A stretch of 64,000 bases of DNA. Source: Luteolibacter rhizosphaerae (GTDB lineage Bacteria > Verrucomicrobiota > Verrucomicrobiia > Verrucomicrobiales > Akkermansiaceae). Shown here piece by piece: positions 10,615-19,939 of the stretch. Each line of letters opens with the position of its first letter. Within the stretch, counting starts at the first letter, position 1. The DNA lies in contig NZ_JAPDDR010000003.1 in assembly GCF_025950095.1 (NCBI RefSeq), positions 434,001 to 498,000 on the forward strand. Reading direction: 5' to 3'. Both the position numbers and the translations under genes were made by a program. The notes under the pieces are model-generated. The model did not search any database. It was not told where the DNA came from and saw nothing but the letters and a program-made list of their open reading frames with translations.

Positions 10615-11199
10615 TCAATCTTCATCCAAGTTCGCGAAGCCATCGAGGGACTTCGGCACCATGACTTCGCCGATCGAGTGCATCACGCCGTTGCTGAGGA
10701 CCAGGTCGGCCTTGAACACCTTCTTGTCTTCCACCTCGATCTTGCCGCCGGCTTCCACGTCGATTTCCACCTTCTCCCCGTTGGAGGTGGTGACTTCACC
10801 GTCCTTCAAGTCCGAGGACGTGAATTGGCCGGGAATCACGTGGTAAAGCAGCAGCGAGCGCAGCTTCTCCTTGTTCTCCGGCAGCAGCAGCTTGTCGAGG
10901 GTGCCTTCCTTCAGCTTCATGAAGGCTTCGTCCGTCGGAGCGAAGATCGTGTAGGAGCCCTTCGTGCCGAGGGTGCTTTCAAGGTCCGCCGCTTTCAGCG
11001 CCTTCGAGAGGATCGAGAAGGTCACGCCGTCATTGATCGCGGCAGCGATGGTGCCGGGTTCCGCCACCTTGGCCACTGTCGTCTCCGTGGTGGTGGTCGT
11101 GGTCTTCTTCGTTTCTTCGGTCTTGGTTTCCTGAGCGGAAACGGAGCTAAGCGGCGCGATCGCTAGGATTAGCGCGAGTCGAGTAAGGTTGGTTTTCAT
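10615..11199 (-). CDS. Secreted fasciclin (FAS1) domain protein
   Basis: A single FAS1 domain, a fold used for adhesion or surface association, exported by a signal peptide (residues 1-22, ending SVSA-QE). A threonine/lysine-rich linker (about 23-45) leads to the domain, whose two conserved blocks are visible: H1 as TIFAPTDEAFMKL and H2-like LLYHVIPGQFT, ending NGVMHSIGEVMVP. The start is the ATG at 11199 giving MKTNLTRLAL; a longer in-frame extension lacks export logic. 194 residues is normal for a one-domain secreted fasciclin protein. Confidence 0.9.
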   Translation of the reverse strand: MKTNLTRLALILAIAPLSSVSAQETKTEETKKTTTTTTETTVAKVAEPGTIAAAINDGVTFSILSKALKAADLESTLGTKGSYTIFAPTDEAFMKLKEGTLDKLLLPENKEKLRSLLLYHVIPGQFTSSDLKDGEVTTSNGEKVEIDVEAGGKIEVEDKKVFKADLVLSNGVMHSIGEVMVPKSLDGFANLDED

Positions 11200-11445
11200 G
11201 GCTTTCTTCTGGTGATGGTTCATCCCCGCCCGGACCACAGGCAATCCTGCCCGCGGCCCCCGGCGGGGCTACTGGATCCCCAGACGCAAGCCGGGTGCCA
11301 CTAACCGCGACTGAGTTAAAAAATATTAACCATTAATGAGTTATGCTTTAGATTGGCTTTGGTCCCTACCATCCTCCCCTGCTTGAACCCTTGCAGAACC
11401 AAGCCCGGACCTTGCACCCTGCACCCTCTCACCCGTTTCCGAATC

Positions 11446-11730
11446 TCATGACTTTTCCTGACCTTTTCCCTCCCGCCCGCGTAGCGCCCAGCCCATCGCA
11501 TCCAGCACTCCCGCATACGGTCGATCCCTCCCCGCATAGCCTTGGAGCACATGGAACAGGAAGTAGTAGAAGCGGCAGAACCCCCATACCGCGATCGTCA
11601 GAAGCCCGAGTCGCGGCCAGCTGAAGTCCTCCACCATCAGCAAGCCCGCAGCGGCAAGACCCAGTATAAGGAATAGCCATCCCTTCAGCCGCAATGCCAC
11701 CGGACTCTTCAAGTCATCACCCAGCTTCAT
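11446..11730 (-). CDS. Small conserved membrane protein
   Basis: 94 residues with two hydrophobic helices (WLFLILGLAAAGLLM and LGLLTIAVWGFCRFYYFLF), followed by a polar tail GYAGRDRPYAGVLDAMGWALRGRE. No recognised family. GC-rich third positions match neighbouring genes. The stretch between it and the fasciclin gene (11200-11445) holds no gene; its AT-rich part (about 11310-11350) probably contains the fasciclin promoter. Confidence 0.7.
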   Translation of the reverse strand: MKLGDDLKSPVALRLKGWLFLILGLAAAGLLMVEDFSWPRLGLLTIAVWGFCRFYYFLFHVLQGYAGRDRPYAGVLDAMGWALRGREGKGQEKS

Positions 11731-11762
11731 CCCGCCATCCTGACTCCCTCCCGCCTACACAC

Positions 11763-11793
11763 AAGAAAAGCGGCCGGAGTCACCCCCGGCCGC
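11763..11793 (-). terminator. Rho-independent terminator after the Bax-inhibitor-1 gene
   Basis: Perfect 8 bp stem GCGGCCGG/CCGGCCGC with an 8 nt loop, followed on the minus strand by TTTTCTT; 30 bp beyond the stop at 11823. Confidence 0.8.
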
Positions 11794-11822
11794 CTTGAAA
11801 TCAGTTTTAGGTCTCAGCCCAT

Positions 11823-12536
11823 TCAGTCGCGCGACATGAACAGCTGGAGCACATACCAGAACAGTAGCGCCACGCTCGCGAAGAGCGACAGCGAGGCGGC
11901 CACGTGCTGGCCAGGCGCGTAGTGATACATGATCGCGCTGGTGTTGTAGAGGATCGACCCGGAGGCCAGCAGCACCATGGCCAGCGAGAACCAGATGCCC
12001 ATGCCGCTCATCAGGCCCGGCATGAAGACTCCCGCGAGGATCACACCGAGAGCGATCAGGAAACCGACCTTCAGGAAGCCACCCAGGAAGGTGAAGTCTT
12101 TCTTGGTGGTGAAAGCGATTGCCGTCAGGCCCAGCACCATGAAGCCCGTCACCACGCCCGCCTTACCGATGGCTGCGGGATCGTAGAGCGTCGCCATCAT
12201 GATCAGCGGCAGGAAGATCACCGCCTCCGCGAGGGTGTAGAGAACCAAGCCCGCATACTGTGTGCTCTTGGAGGCGCCGTTGTTCGCCCACTTGTTCGCG
12301 ATCCAGGAGACTCCCATGAACGCGCCCAGCACGATCAGCCACGAGAAGCGGCTGGCACCCAGCAACTGCAATGCGATCCGGCCGAAGCCCATCTGGATCA
12401 GCAGCGTCTCGATCAGCGCGAAGGCACCGATTGCCCCCGCGAGGTGAAGATAGGTCTTCCGCACGAAGTCGGTCCGGGTCTCCATCGGAGCCTCCGAGAC
12501 CGAGCCCACGGCGTAGGGATTGTAGGAAGAGTTCAT
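11823..12536 (-). CDS. Bax inhibitor-1/YccA family membrane protein
   Basis: 237 residues, seven predicted membrane helices after a ~25-residue cytoplasmic N-terminus (SYNPYAVGSVSEAP). The family pattern is clear: RTDFVRKTYLHLAGAI at the start of helix 1, TALYDPAAIGKAGVVTGFMVLGLTAIAFTTKKDFTFLG-like core, and a C-terminal region ending in FWYVLQLF. BI-1/YccA proteins are pH-sensitive calcium leak channels or modulators of membrane proteases such as FtsH. Single gene with its own terminator, downstream of lpxK on the same strand after 99 bp. Confidence 0.9.
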   Translation of the reverse strand: MNSSYNPYAVGSVSEAPMETRTDFVRKTYLHLAGAIGAFALIETLLIQMGFGRIALQLLGASRFSWLIVLGAFMGVSWIANKWANNGASKSTQYAGLVLYTLAEAVIFLPLIMMATLYDPAAIGKAGVVTGFMVLGLTAIAFTTKKDFTFLGGFLKVGFLIALGVILAGVFMPGLMSGMGIWFSLAMVLLASGSILYNTSAIMYHYAPGQHVAASLSLFASVALLFWYVLQLFMSRD

Positions 12537-12635
12537 AAATCGTCGGAGTTATGCTGTCGGAAGCCCACTGCTTCAAGGACTTTCGAGCGCTAGAGCCGGG
12601 CGATTACAAAACCTTCCCGCTTTTCCAACCGTTCC

Positions 12636-13847
12636 TCAGAGCGCGTAGGCATCCCGATATCGCAGCACCGGATCGCCCGGTGCGGATGGATGGCAGAGCC
12701 GCGTGATCAGATCCTCCCATGCCTCGTGGCCCTTCAGGATCTCCACCTCGATCCGCAGGAAGTAGATCGGCACCGTGATCTCCTTCGGGCGTGGGAAACG
12801 CACCGCATCCTTCTCCGTCGTCACCACCAGCTCCATGTCCCGCTCGATGCAGCGTTCCATGAACTTGTCGATCTCCTTGCGGGAGAAGCGGTGATGATCG
12901 GAGAAGCGCCGCCGGATCTCCACCCGCGCGCCGAGCTTTTCGATGCTGCGCTCGAAACCTTCCGGCACCGCGATCCCGCTGATCGCCGCCGTCCACTTGT
13001 CCTGCAGGAACTCCAGCGGCTTCCGCTCGCCCGTGAAAACCTCCTCCAGATAGCGCGGTCCGTGGGTACACTCGATGATCGGAGCCACGCGGTTGTGGCG
13101 ACGCAGCTTCTCGATCAGGGCGTCGTTCGGCGTGCCGTCACACTTGGTGATCAGGATGTAGCTCGCCCGGCACAGATTCCGCGGCGGCTCGCGCAGGGTT
13201 CCGCGCGGAAGCAGGGCGCCGGTGCCGAAGGGAGCACTGCGATCCACCAGCACGATGTCCATGCCATGCGAGAGATGCAGGTACTGCAGGCCGTCATCCA
13301 GCACCAAGGTGTCCGCGCCCAGTTGGCCGACGGCGAAGCGCCCGCCCTTGACCCGGTCCTTGTCCACCACCACCGCCACGCCATCCAGATTGCGGGCCAG
13401 CATGAAGGGCTCGTCCCCGGCAAATTTCGAATCCAGCAGCAGCGCCCGCCCGGTCGATACCAGCTTCGGCATCTTCTCTGCCGGGAATTTCGTTCCGTCG
13501 TTGCTCTTCCAATTCTGCGGCTCCTTCAGACGCCGGCTCTTGTAGCCGCGGCTCAGGATGGCCACGCGCCGACCGCGGTCGCGCAAGGTTTTGGCCAGCA
13601 GCTCCACCACCGGGGTCTTGCCCGTGCCGCCCACCGTCAGATTGCCGATGCTCACCACCAGCGTGCCCAGATGGTGCTGCTGGCGCCAGCGCTTGCGGTA
13701 GATCTTCAGCCGCGTCTGCACCACCACGCGGTAGACGCCGGACAAGGCGCTCATCGCCAGCCGCATCATGCTCGCCCGGAAGCCTTTCGCCCGGCCGAAA
13801 ATCACGTCGGAGCCCCAGCGCTCCAGTTCGGCCAGCGTTTCCTTCAT
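12636..13847 (-). CDS. lpxK: Tetraacyldisaccharide 4'-kinase LpxK
   Basis: Phosphorylates the 4' position of the lipid A disaccharide at the inner membrane face, the sixth step of lipid A biosynthesis. The P-loop is visible as [12 protein letters not shown] near residue 68, followed by RGYKSRR and the catalytic DDGLQ block ([22 protein letters not shown]). An N-terminal amphipathic/hydrophobic segment (about 20-50) serves membrane association. 403 residues is slightly longer than E. coli LpxK (328), mostly at the C-terminus. Divergent from rph across 101 bp. Confidence 0.94.
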   Translation of the reverse strand: MKETLAELERWGSDVIFGRAKGFRASMMRLAMSALSGVYRVVVQTRLKIYRKRWRQQHHLGTLVVSIGNLTVGGTGKTPVVELLAKTLRDRGRRVAILSRGYKSRRLKEPQNWKSNDGTKFPAEKMPKLVSTGRALLLDSKFAGDEPFMLARNLDGVAVVVDKDRVKGGRFAVGQLGADTLVLDDGLQYLHLSHGMDIVLVDRSAPFGTGALLPRGTLREPPRNLCRASYILITKCDGTPNDALIEKLRRHNRVAPIIECTHGPRYLEEVFTGERKPLEFLQDKWTAAISGIAVPEGFERSIEKLGARVEIRRRFSDHHRFSRKEIDKFMERCIERDMELVVTTEKDAVRFPRPKEITVPIYFLRIEVEILKGHEAWEDLITRLCHPSAPGDPVLRYRDAYAL

Positions 13848-13948
13848 CCGCGGCGGCAGGGGACACCGGAACCGCCCCGGAATCCAAGCCCGAAAAGGCA
13901 GTCGCCCCGGCTCTTGCCATCGGTCCGCCCCTTCCGTTCACTTTTCCC

Positions 13949-14734
13949 ATGTCTCTCGCTCGCCACGACGGCCGCCAGCCCGACCAGCTCCGCCCGATCT
14001 CCTTCATCCCGCACGTCGCCCCGTATGCCGCCGGTTCCGTACTCGTTTCCTTCGGCCAGACCCGGGTCATCTGCACCGCCACCATTGAGGAGGACGTACC
14101 CCGCTGGATGAAGATGCAGCGGGTGGAGGGCGGCTGGCTCACCGCCGAGTACAGCATGCTGCCCTACTCCACCTTGGAGCGAAAGCAGCGGGATATCACC
14201 CGTGGCAAGCTTGATGGCCGCTCATCCGAGATTCAGCGCCTCATCGGCCGGGCCCTCCGTGCCGTCACCGATCTGAGCAAGCTCGGCCAGCGCACCATCT
14301 GGATCGACTGCGACGTGCTCCAAGCGGACGGCGGCACCCGCACCGCCTCCATCACCGGCGGCTGCGTCGCTTTGGCCATCGCGCTGAACCGCCTGATGGC
14401 GCAGGGCAAGCTGAAGGCTTTCCCGCTCACCAAGCTCGTCTCCGCCATCTCCGCCGGGGTCGTGGAAGGAAACCCGGTCCTCGACCTCGATTACATCGAG
14501 GACAAGGGAGCCGCGGTCGATTTCAACGTGGTGATGACCGAGAGCGGGGATTTCGTGGAAGTCCAAGGGAGCGGCGAGGAGGCGGTTTTCTCGGGCGACG
14601 AGATGAGCGCCATGCTGGATCTGGCGAAAAAGGGTGCCGCCGAACTCACCGCCCTGCAGCGCCAAGCCATCTTGGATGCGGACCGGCCCTCCGGCGACTC
14701 GCTGGCGGCGCTTGCAGCCGCCTTTTCCCGCTGA
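13949..14734 (+). CDS. rph: Ribonuclease PH
   Basis: Phosphorolytic 3'-to-5' exoribonuclease that trims tRNA 3' ends. The 261-residue protein shows the family blocks RVICTATIEEDVPRWM, GWLTAEYSMLP, the phosphate-binding R-R-x-S-E-I-Q-R-L-I-G-R stretch, and the catalytic core DCDVLQADGGTRTASITGG. The C-terminal tail is about 20 residues longer than in E. coli. Starts at ATG 13949. Confidence 0.96.
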   Translation: MSLARHDGRQPDQLRPISFIPHVAPYAAGSVLVSFGQTRVICTATIEEDVPRWMKMQRVEGGWLTAEYSMLPYSTLERKQRDITRGKLDGRSSEIQRLIGRALRAVTDLSKLGQRTIWIDCDVLQADGGTRTASITGGCVALAIALNRLMAQGKLKAFPLTKLVSAISAGVVEGNPVLDLDYIEDKGAAVDFNVVMTESGDFVEVQGSGEEAVFSGDEMSAMLDLAKKGAAELTALQRQAILDADRPSGDSLAALAAAFSR

Positions 14735-14879
14735 GGATGGGCTTCTTTCTCCTTGCACCGCCCCCGGGCGGCCTTAGCTTCACGTGATCCTCTACCGTTT
14801 TCGGACGGTGGCGGATTCATATAAAACCGGGGCACTTAGCGGCCCCACTCATAGTAGACCAGTAAACCAAAACCAAAAC

Positions 14880-15599
14880 ATGAAAGCCAAATATCGCCAG
14901 CACGGCGGTTTCACCTTGGTGGAGCTGCTCGTGGTGATCGTGATCATCGCGGCCCTCGCGGGCCTCTCGGCTCCCGTGATCCTGAAGCAGCGCAAGGCTG
15001 CCGACCGCACGGAAGCGCTGAATAACATCCGCCAGATCGGGATGTCCCTGTTCGAATTCGACAGCGAATACGGCACCTTCCCGGACAACAACACGTCGGA
15101 AGACGTGAAGGAGAATACCGGAACGAGCCTGAACTTCGCCGGCACCTTCTCGAATGACTACTTCCGCCAGCTCATCGCTGTCGGTCTGAAGTCCGAGAAG
15201 CCTTTCTGGTGCAAAACCTCGTTCTCGCCCAAGAAGCCGGACGATGTCTATCAGACCCCGGCCAAGGCGCTGGAAGCCGGTGAAGTCGGCTTCAGCTACA
15301 TCATGGCTAGCCAGACCGAAGGCCAGAGCAGCTCCGGTGACCCGGGCCGCCCGGTCGTCGTCTCGCCGTCTTACAAGGCTCAGACCGACTGGACCTTCGA
15401 CCCCGAGCCCTACGGCGAAAAGGCGATCGTCCTGAAGCTGGATAACAGCGCTGCGGCCATGAACATCCGCGTGGACAACAAGTACATCGCGACCGGTGTG
15501 GCCGGCCGTTACCTCCAGACCGTGGGTGACAATACCCCCTGGGGTTCCGACGCCAACCCGATCCTCCGTGCCCCGCAGCCCCGCGGCGGTGGCAACTGA
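14880..15599 (+). CDS. Type II secretion/pilin-like protein with prepilin leader (array copy 1)
   Basis: 239 residues. An 8-10-residue basic leader ends in GG, followed by FTLVELLVVIVII, the class III prepilin signal with Glu at +5, so it is predicted to be cleaved and N-methylated by a prepilin peptidase. The mature part resembles GspG/pseudopilins (RTEALNNIRQIGMSLFEFDSEYGTFPD) with one conserved Cys in PFWCKTSFSPKKPDD and a C-terminal domain ending in a proline/glycine tail. ATG 14880 is chosen because it gives the correct leader length. Three downstream paralogs follow; it is the only copy with an intact prepilin motif. A TATAAA sits about 55 bp upstream. Confidence 0.85.
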   Translation: MKAKYRQHGGFTLVELLVVIVIIAALAGLSAPVILKQRKAADRTEALNNIRQIGMSLFEFDSEYGTFPDNNTSEDVKENTGTSLNFAGTFSNDYFRQLIAVGLKSEKPFWCKTSFSPKKPDDVYQTPAKALEAGEVGFSYIMASQTEGQSSSGDPGRPVVVSPSYKAQTDWTFDPEPYGEKAIVLKLDNSAAAMNIRVDNKYIATGVAGRYLQTVGDNTPWGSDANPILRAPQPRGGGN

Positions 15600-15626
15600 T
15601 CGGATCACGATCGATTAATTCACTCC

Positions 15627-15661
15627 AGCCGGGGAGCCCTCACGGGCTTCCCGGCTTTTTG
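15627..15661 (+). terminator. Rho-independent terminator after pseudopilin copy 1
   Basis: 13 bp stem (AGCCGGGGAGCCC with GGGCTTCCCGGCT, one G-U pair), TCAC loop, then TTTTT. It separates copy 1 from copies 2-4. Confidence 0.85.
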
Positions 15662-15727
15662 TTTCATGGGTGACGGGAGGATCTTGCCCTCCCGTCCGGG
15701 TGCTTCCACCTCTGCCTCCCCCGACTT

Positions 15728-16450
15728 ATGTCTGCTTCTCCCGCTTCCCGTCGCAGGAAGGGATTCCGCTTCGCGCATCTCATTCTCATGCTCGTGCTTT
15801 TGGCCGGGCTCATCGGAGCCGCCATGCCGTGGATCCGTCGCCAAGGTCCCGCCGCGCGGCAGGCCGAGGCCCTCAATAATCTCCGCCAGTTGGGCACCGC
15901 CTTGTTCGAGTTCGACAGAGAGTACGGCACCTTCCCGGACGACGATACGGCAGTAGATGTGAGGGAAAACACCGGAAGCCCCCTGATCTTCTCCGGCACC
16001 TATTCGAATGACTACTTCCGCCAGCTTATGGCCTGCGGCCTGACGAACGAAGAGGTGTACTGGTGCAAGACCTCCTTCTCCCCGAAACGACCGGACAGCC
16101 AGATCGATGCTCCCACACATTCCCGCTCCGAGGCTCGCGCCTTGGCAGCCGGCGAGGTCGGATTCAGTTACGTCAGAGGCTATTCTAGTTCAGGCATTCC
16201 GGGGTGGGTAGTGGTTGCGGCAGCGTCTGACAAAGCTAGGGCGGACTGGACCTTCGATCCGAATACCTTCGGAGGAAAGGCGCTTGTTCTGAAGCTCGAT
16301 GGTAGTGTTGCTGCATTGACAATTGATCCTGCGACCAAGTTCGTCTTAACCGGAGGGGCGGGCCGTTATATACAAACCATCGGCGCTCGGGTTCCATGGG
16401 GATACGACCCTGTCATGGTAGCCCCTCTGCCTGCGATCCCGCCAAGGTGA
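15728..16450 (+). CDS. Pseudopilin-derived membrane-anchored protein (array copy 2)
   Basis: 240 residues. After a basic N-terminus (RRRKGFRF) comes one hydrophobic helix (LILMLVLLAGLIGAAMPW), then the same body as copy 1: EALNNLRQLGTALFEFDREYGTFPD, SNDYFRQLMACGL, WCKTSFSPKRPD, GGAGRYIQT. The +5 glutamate of the prepilin signal is replaced (F-R-F-A-H), so cleavage by prepilin peptidase is doubtful and the helix may act as an uncleaved anchor. It ends TGATG, overlapping the start of copy 3 by one base, which implies translational coupling. It has an insertion (APTHSRSEARAL) relative to the others. Confidence 0.8.
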   Translation: MSASPASRRRKGFRFAHLILMLVLLAGLIGAAMPWIRRQGPAARQAEALNNLRQLGTALFEFDREYGTFPDDDTAVDVRENTGSPLIFSGTYSNDYFRQLMACGLTNEEVYWCKTSFSPKRPDSQIDAPTHSRSEARALAAGEVGFSYVRGYSSSGIPGWVVVAAASDKARADWTFDPNTFGGKALVLKLDGSVAALTIDPATKFVLTGGAGRYIQTIGARVPWGYDPVMVAPLPAIPPR

Positions 16451-17202
16451 TGAAAAACGAAGAGACATCGCCACCCCAAGCCGAGCCCGCCGAGCTCCCG
16501 CCCGTGCGGCGCGATTGGTCTCACTTTGGATGGCTTCTTGTCGTCATCCTCATTGTCATGGCTTTGGCAGGCCTGAGCAGTCCGGTGATCTTGAAGTCGA
16601 GAAAGGCTTCGGATCGCACCGAGGCACTGAACAACATCCGACAGATCGGCATGTCGCTGTTCGAATTCGATAGCGATTACGGATGCTTCCCCGATGACCA
16701 AACGGCGAACGAGGTCCGCAAGCGGACTCACACGGAGCTGAAGCTCACCGGCGAGTTCTCGAATGATTACTTCCGCCAGCTTCTCGCCGCGGGGCTGAAG
16801 TCCGAGAAGCCCTTCTGGTGCCTGACCTCCTTCTCGCCGAAGAAGCCCGACGACAAGTTTCAGCGAGCGGACAAGGCACTTGAACCGGGTGAGGTCGGCT
16901 TCAGCTACATCATGGCCGCTCCGACCAAGGGTCAAAGCAGCTCAGGTGATCCCGGCCGCCCCGTGATCGTTGCAGCGTCTTATCAAGCACGCGCCGACTG
17001 GACTTTCGACCCCGGAGCCTTCGGTGAAAAGGCAATCGTTCTGAAGCTTGATAACAGCGCTGCGGCCATCAACGTCCGGACGGACAATAAGTTCATCGCG
17101 ACCGGAGTTGCAGGTCGCTACCTCCAGACCACCGGCGAAAACACGCCGTGGGGTGCAGATGCCACGCCCTTCCTTCGCGCCCCGCAGCCCAAGAAACGCT
17201 AA
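16450..17202 (+). CDS. Pseudopilin-derived membrane-anchored protein (array copy 3)
   Basis: 250 residues, starting at ATG 16450 within the stop of copy 2. The N-terminal ~30 residues are polar and proline-rich (MKNEETSPPQAEPAELPP), followed by a helix (WLLVVILIVMALAGL) with no G-F-T-L-x-E prepilin motif. From RKASDRTEALNNIRQIGMSLFEFDS onward it is nearly identical in pattern to copy 1, including PFWCLTSFSPKKPDD and SSGDPGRPV. Predicted single-pass anchor with an exported C-terminal domain. Operon with copies 2 and 4. Confidence 0.8.
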   Translation: MKNEETSPPQAEPAELPPVRRDWSHFGWLLVVILIVMALAGLSSPVILKSRKASDRTEALNNIRQIGMSLFEFDSDYGCFPDDQTANEVRKRTHTELKLTGEFSNDYFRQLLAAGLKSEKPFWCLTSFSPKKPDDKFQRADKALEPGEVGFSYIMAAPTKGQSSSGDPGRPVIVAASYQARADWTFDPGAFGEKAIVLKLDNSAAAINVRTDNKFIATGVAGRYLQTTGENTPWGADATPFLRAPQPKKR

Positions 17203-17205
17203 TCC

Positions 17206-17925
17206 ATGGCTTCAAGCGAATCGAAACCACCCGCGAGCCGGAGCCAAGTTCGAGTCCTCTGGATTCTAGGAGCAATTGTCCTGATCGCTCTTGTGGTGGT
17301 GATGAGGCCGGTGATCATCAAGCAGAAGAAGGCGGTGGCCCACGTAAAGGCCCTGAGCGGCCTGCGCCAGATCGGGGCGTCGCTCTTCGAGTTCGATAGC
17401 GAATATGGCAGCTTTCCCGATGATGCCACCGCTTTGAAGCTCCCGGAAGAAGCCAAGGCTGGGTTCAAGCTGAGCGGGGATCACTCGAACGACTACTTCC
17501 GCCAGTTGATTGTCGTCGGCCTGAAATCGGAGAAGCCTTTCTGGTGCAAAACTTCATTCTCTCCCCGGAAACCGGACGATGACTTAAGCCCTCTGCAGGC
17601 GCTCCAAGCCGGTGAGGTGGGATACAGCTATATCATGGCCGCGCCGGGCTTGGGCCAGAAGAGTTCCGGTGATCCTGGTCGCCCTGTAGTGGTCGCCGCC
17701 AGCAAGCTTGGCGGTGCGCTATGGACCTTCGATTCCGACGTGTATGGAGGCAAAGCAGTGGTTCTCAAGCTCGATAATAGCGTTGCAGGGATGAACATCG
17801 ACGAAGAGAGCGGTTACATTCGGACCGGTGCAAGCGGTCGCTTTCTCCAGACGACGGGAGAGGATACCCCATGGGGTCCGAAGGCCACCCCTTACCTGTT
17901 GTTACCTCAGACGCAGGATCAGTAA
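17206..17925 (+). CDS. Pseudopilin-derived membrane-anchored protein (array copy 4)
   Basis: 239 residues, starting 3 bp after the stop of copy 3. A short polar N-terminus (ASSESKPPASRSQVR) leads to a membrane helix (VLWILGAIVLIALVVVM), again without a prepilin cleavage motif. The body keeps LRQIGASLFEFDSEYGSFPDD, SNDYFRQLIVVGLKSEKPFWCKTSFSPRKPDD and GRFLQTTGEDTPWG. Function is unknown; the conserved single Cys and invariant FSP-(K/R)-(K/R)-PD block suggest a shared fold and possibly a shared partner. Confidence 0.8.
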   Translation: MASSESKPPASRSQVRVLWILGAIVLIALVVVMRPVIIKQKKAVAHVKALSGLRQIGASLFEFDSEYGSFPDDATALKLPEEAKAGFKLSGDHSNDYFRQLIVVGLKSEKPFWCKTSFSPRKPDDDLSPLQALQAGEVGYSYIMAAPGLGQKSSGDPGRPVVVAASKLGGALWTFDSDVYGGKAVVLKLDNSVAGMNIDEESGYIRTGASGRFLQTTGEDTPWGPKATPYLLLPQTQDQ

Positions 17926-17968
17926 TTCCGCTTTGCCGCGTAACGGAGACATGACGGAAGATCGGCAA

Positions 17969-18727
17969 TCACTTCGCTACCCGCGGCTTGATCAGCACGT
18001 GCTTGTCGGTCTTCTGCACGTCGAAGATGCCGATGGCTTTTACCAAATCGCTGAGGCGGGCGTAGCCGTAGTTCCTTGAATCGAAGTCCGGCATGAGCTT
18101 GGTGAGGCTGGAGCCGACTCCGCCCAAGGAGGCCCATTCGTCCTCGTCGTCCGTGATGGCTTCGATCGCCTTGCGGATGGCATTGATCAGCTTCTGCTCC
18201 TTCTTCAGTTCGGCGCTGCTCAGTTTCTTGATCGTGGTACCCGTGCCTTCTCCTCCCGAGGCTTCCTGTGCGGCGGCTTCGATTACCTCGGTGTAGATGA
18301 ACTTGTCGCAGGCCGCTACGAAGGGGGCGGGGGTCTTCTTCTCACCGAAGCCGTAGACATTGAGACCCTGCTCGCGGATCCGTGCGGCTAGGCGGGTGAA
18401 GTCGCTATCGCTGGTCACGAGGCAGAAGCCTGAAAAGCGGTTGGTGTAGAGCAGATCCATCGCATCGATAATCATCGCGCTATCGGTTGCATTCTTGCCC
18501 GTGGTGTAACCGAACTGTTGGATCGGCTGGATCGAATGCTTCAACAATTGGTCCTTCCAGCTCTTCAGGTGATCCTTGGTCCAATCGCCGTAGATCCGCT
18601 TCACGCTGGCGGTGCCGTAGGTCGCGACCTCCGCCAGCACCGAAGGAATCACCGCGGCCCGGGCATTGTCGGCATCGATCAGGACAGCCAGCGGGCGGAG
18701 CGCGGCATTCGTTTGGGAATCACTCAT
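17969..18727 (-). CDS. NYN-domain protein with C-terminal OST-HTH/LOTUS domain
   Basis: Probable RNA-acting PIN-like nuclease or RNA-binding regulator. The N-terminal NYN domain (about 10-150) shows the acidic residues of the active site: LIDADNARA, TDSAMIIDAMDLL and LVTSDSDFTRLA. A linker rich in E/K leads to a C-terminal LOTUS-like domain (about 175-250; LINAIRKAIEAI, ASLGGVGSSLTKLMPDFDSRNYGYARLSDLVKAI). This NYN-LOTUS (LabA/DUF88-like) layout is widespread. It lies downstream of recA on the same strand but behind recA's terminator. Confidence 0.9.
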   Translation of the reverse strand: MSDSQTNAALRPLAVLIDADNARAAVIPSVLAEVATYGTASVKRIYGDWTKDHLKSWKDQLLKHSIQPIQQFGYTTGKNATDSAMIIDAMDLLYTNRFSGFCLVTSDSDFTRLAARIREQGLNVYGFGEKKTPAPFVAACDKFIYTEVIEAAAQEASGGEGTGTTIKKLSSAELKKEQKLINAIRKAIEAITDDEDEWASLGGVGSSLTKLMPDFDSRNYGYARLSDLVKAIGIFDVQKTDKHVLIKPRVAK

Positions 18728-18767
18728 CTCTTGTTCTTATCCTCTCATCCTTCATCGGGGCCTCAAC

Positions 18768-18794
18768 GAAAAAGCGGCGGTCCATGACCGCCGC
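18768..18794 (-). terminator. Rho-independent terminator of recA
   Basis: Perfect 9 bp stem GCGGCGGTC/GACCGCCGC with a 3 nt loop, followed on the minus strand by TTTTTCG; 45 bp beyond the recA stop. Confidence 0.85.
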
Positions 18795-18839
18795 CCCATC
18801 GAACGCGAACTCGATGTGAACCGTTCGCTGCTTGCGTGA

Positions 18840-19874
18840 TTACTTCTTCTTCGCCGAGTCGAGCTTCTCGCGCACCTTGTCGGAGATCTCGTTGTAGAGG
18901 GCCTCGTCCGCCTTGAGCGCGTCCTTTGCCGCATCGCGACCTTGGGCGAGCTGGGTGCCGTTGTAAGCGAACCACGAACCGCGCTTCTGGATCAGATCCA
19001 TCTCAAGTGCCAGGTCGAGCAAGGAGCCGACCGAGGAGATGCCCTCGTTATACATGATGTCGAACTCGCACTCGGTGAAAGGCGGCGCGACCTTGTTCTT
19101 CACCACCTTGATCTTGGTGCGGCTGCCCTGAGTGGAACCATCCGTCGCCTTGATCTGGCCGATGCGGCGGATATCGATGCGGACGGAGGCGAAGAATTTC
19201 AGCGCACGACCACCCGGGGTCGTTTCCGGATTACCGAACATCACGCCGATCTTCTCGCGGATCTGGTTGGTAAAGATACAGACGGTGCGGGCCTTGGAGA
19301 TGAAGCTGGTCAGCTTGCGCATCGCCGCGCTCATCAGGCGGGCTTGAGCACCCACGGTGGAGTCGCCGATTTCGCCGTCGAGTTCCTGCTTGGTGACCAG
19401 CGCGGCCACGGAGTCGAGCACGATGACGTCGATGGCATTCGAGCGGACAAGGGCCTCGCAGATCTGCAGAGCTTCTTCACCGGAGGAGGGCTGGGAGACC
19501 AGCAGGTCGTCCAGATTCACACCCAGCATCTTCGCATACTGCGGGTCGAGCGCGTGCTCCACGTCGATGAAGGCGGCCAGTCCGCCCTTCTTTTGGGCCT
19601 GGGCAATCGCCGTCAGGGTAAGAGTGGTCTTACCGGAAGATTCCGGACCGAAAACTTCAATGATGCGGCCGCGCGGGAAGCCTCCCACGCCGAGCGCGCG
19701 GTCGATCAAGAGGTTCCCGGTCGGGATCACATCCACGTCCACGCGGTGGCCATCGCCCATGCGCATGATGGCGGCCTCACCGAATTCCTTCTGGATGCTG
19801 GAAATCGCCAGATCGAGGTTGCGTTTGCGGGCGTCGGCGAGCTTGTCGGAGGAATCTTCGGATGTTTTAGCCAT
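18840..19874 (-). CDS. recA: Recombinase RecA
   Basis: Strand-exchange ATPase for homologous recombination and co-protease for LexA in the SOS response. 344 residues with Walker [11 protein letters not shown], the polymerisation/N-terminal helix, L1/L2 DNA-binding loops ([23 protein letters not shown]) and the short basic tail EKLDSAKKK. An SOS box lies 66 bp upstream of the ATG (listed separately). Followed by a strong terminator, so probably monocistronic. Confidence 0.98.
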   Translation of the reverse strand: MAKTSEDSSDKLADARKRNLDLAISSIQKEFGEAAIMRMGDGHRVDVDVIPTGNLLIDRALGVGGFPRGRIIEVFGPESSGKTTLTLTAIAQAQKKGGLAAFIDVEHALDPQYAKMLGVNLDDLLVSQPSSGEEALQICEALVRSNAIDVIVLDSVAALVTKQELDGEIGDSTVGAQARLMSAAMRKLTSFISKARTVCIFTNQIREKIGVMFGNPETTPGGRALKFFASVRIDIRRIGQIKATDGSTQGSRTKIKVVKNKVAPPFTECEFDIMYNEGISSVGSLLDLALEMDLIQKRGSWFAYNGTQLAQGRDAAKDALKADEALYNEISDKVREKLDSAKKK

Positions 19875-19939
19875 AATTCAGTCTAGTTGGGATGCGCGGA
19901 CTCTGGCCCGGGCTGAACAGCTCCGTCAACGCAAAAAGA

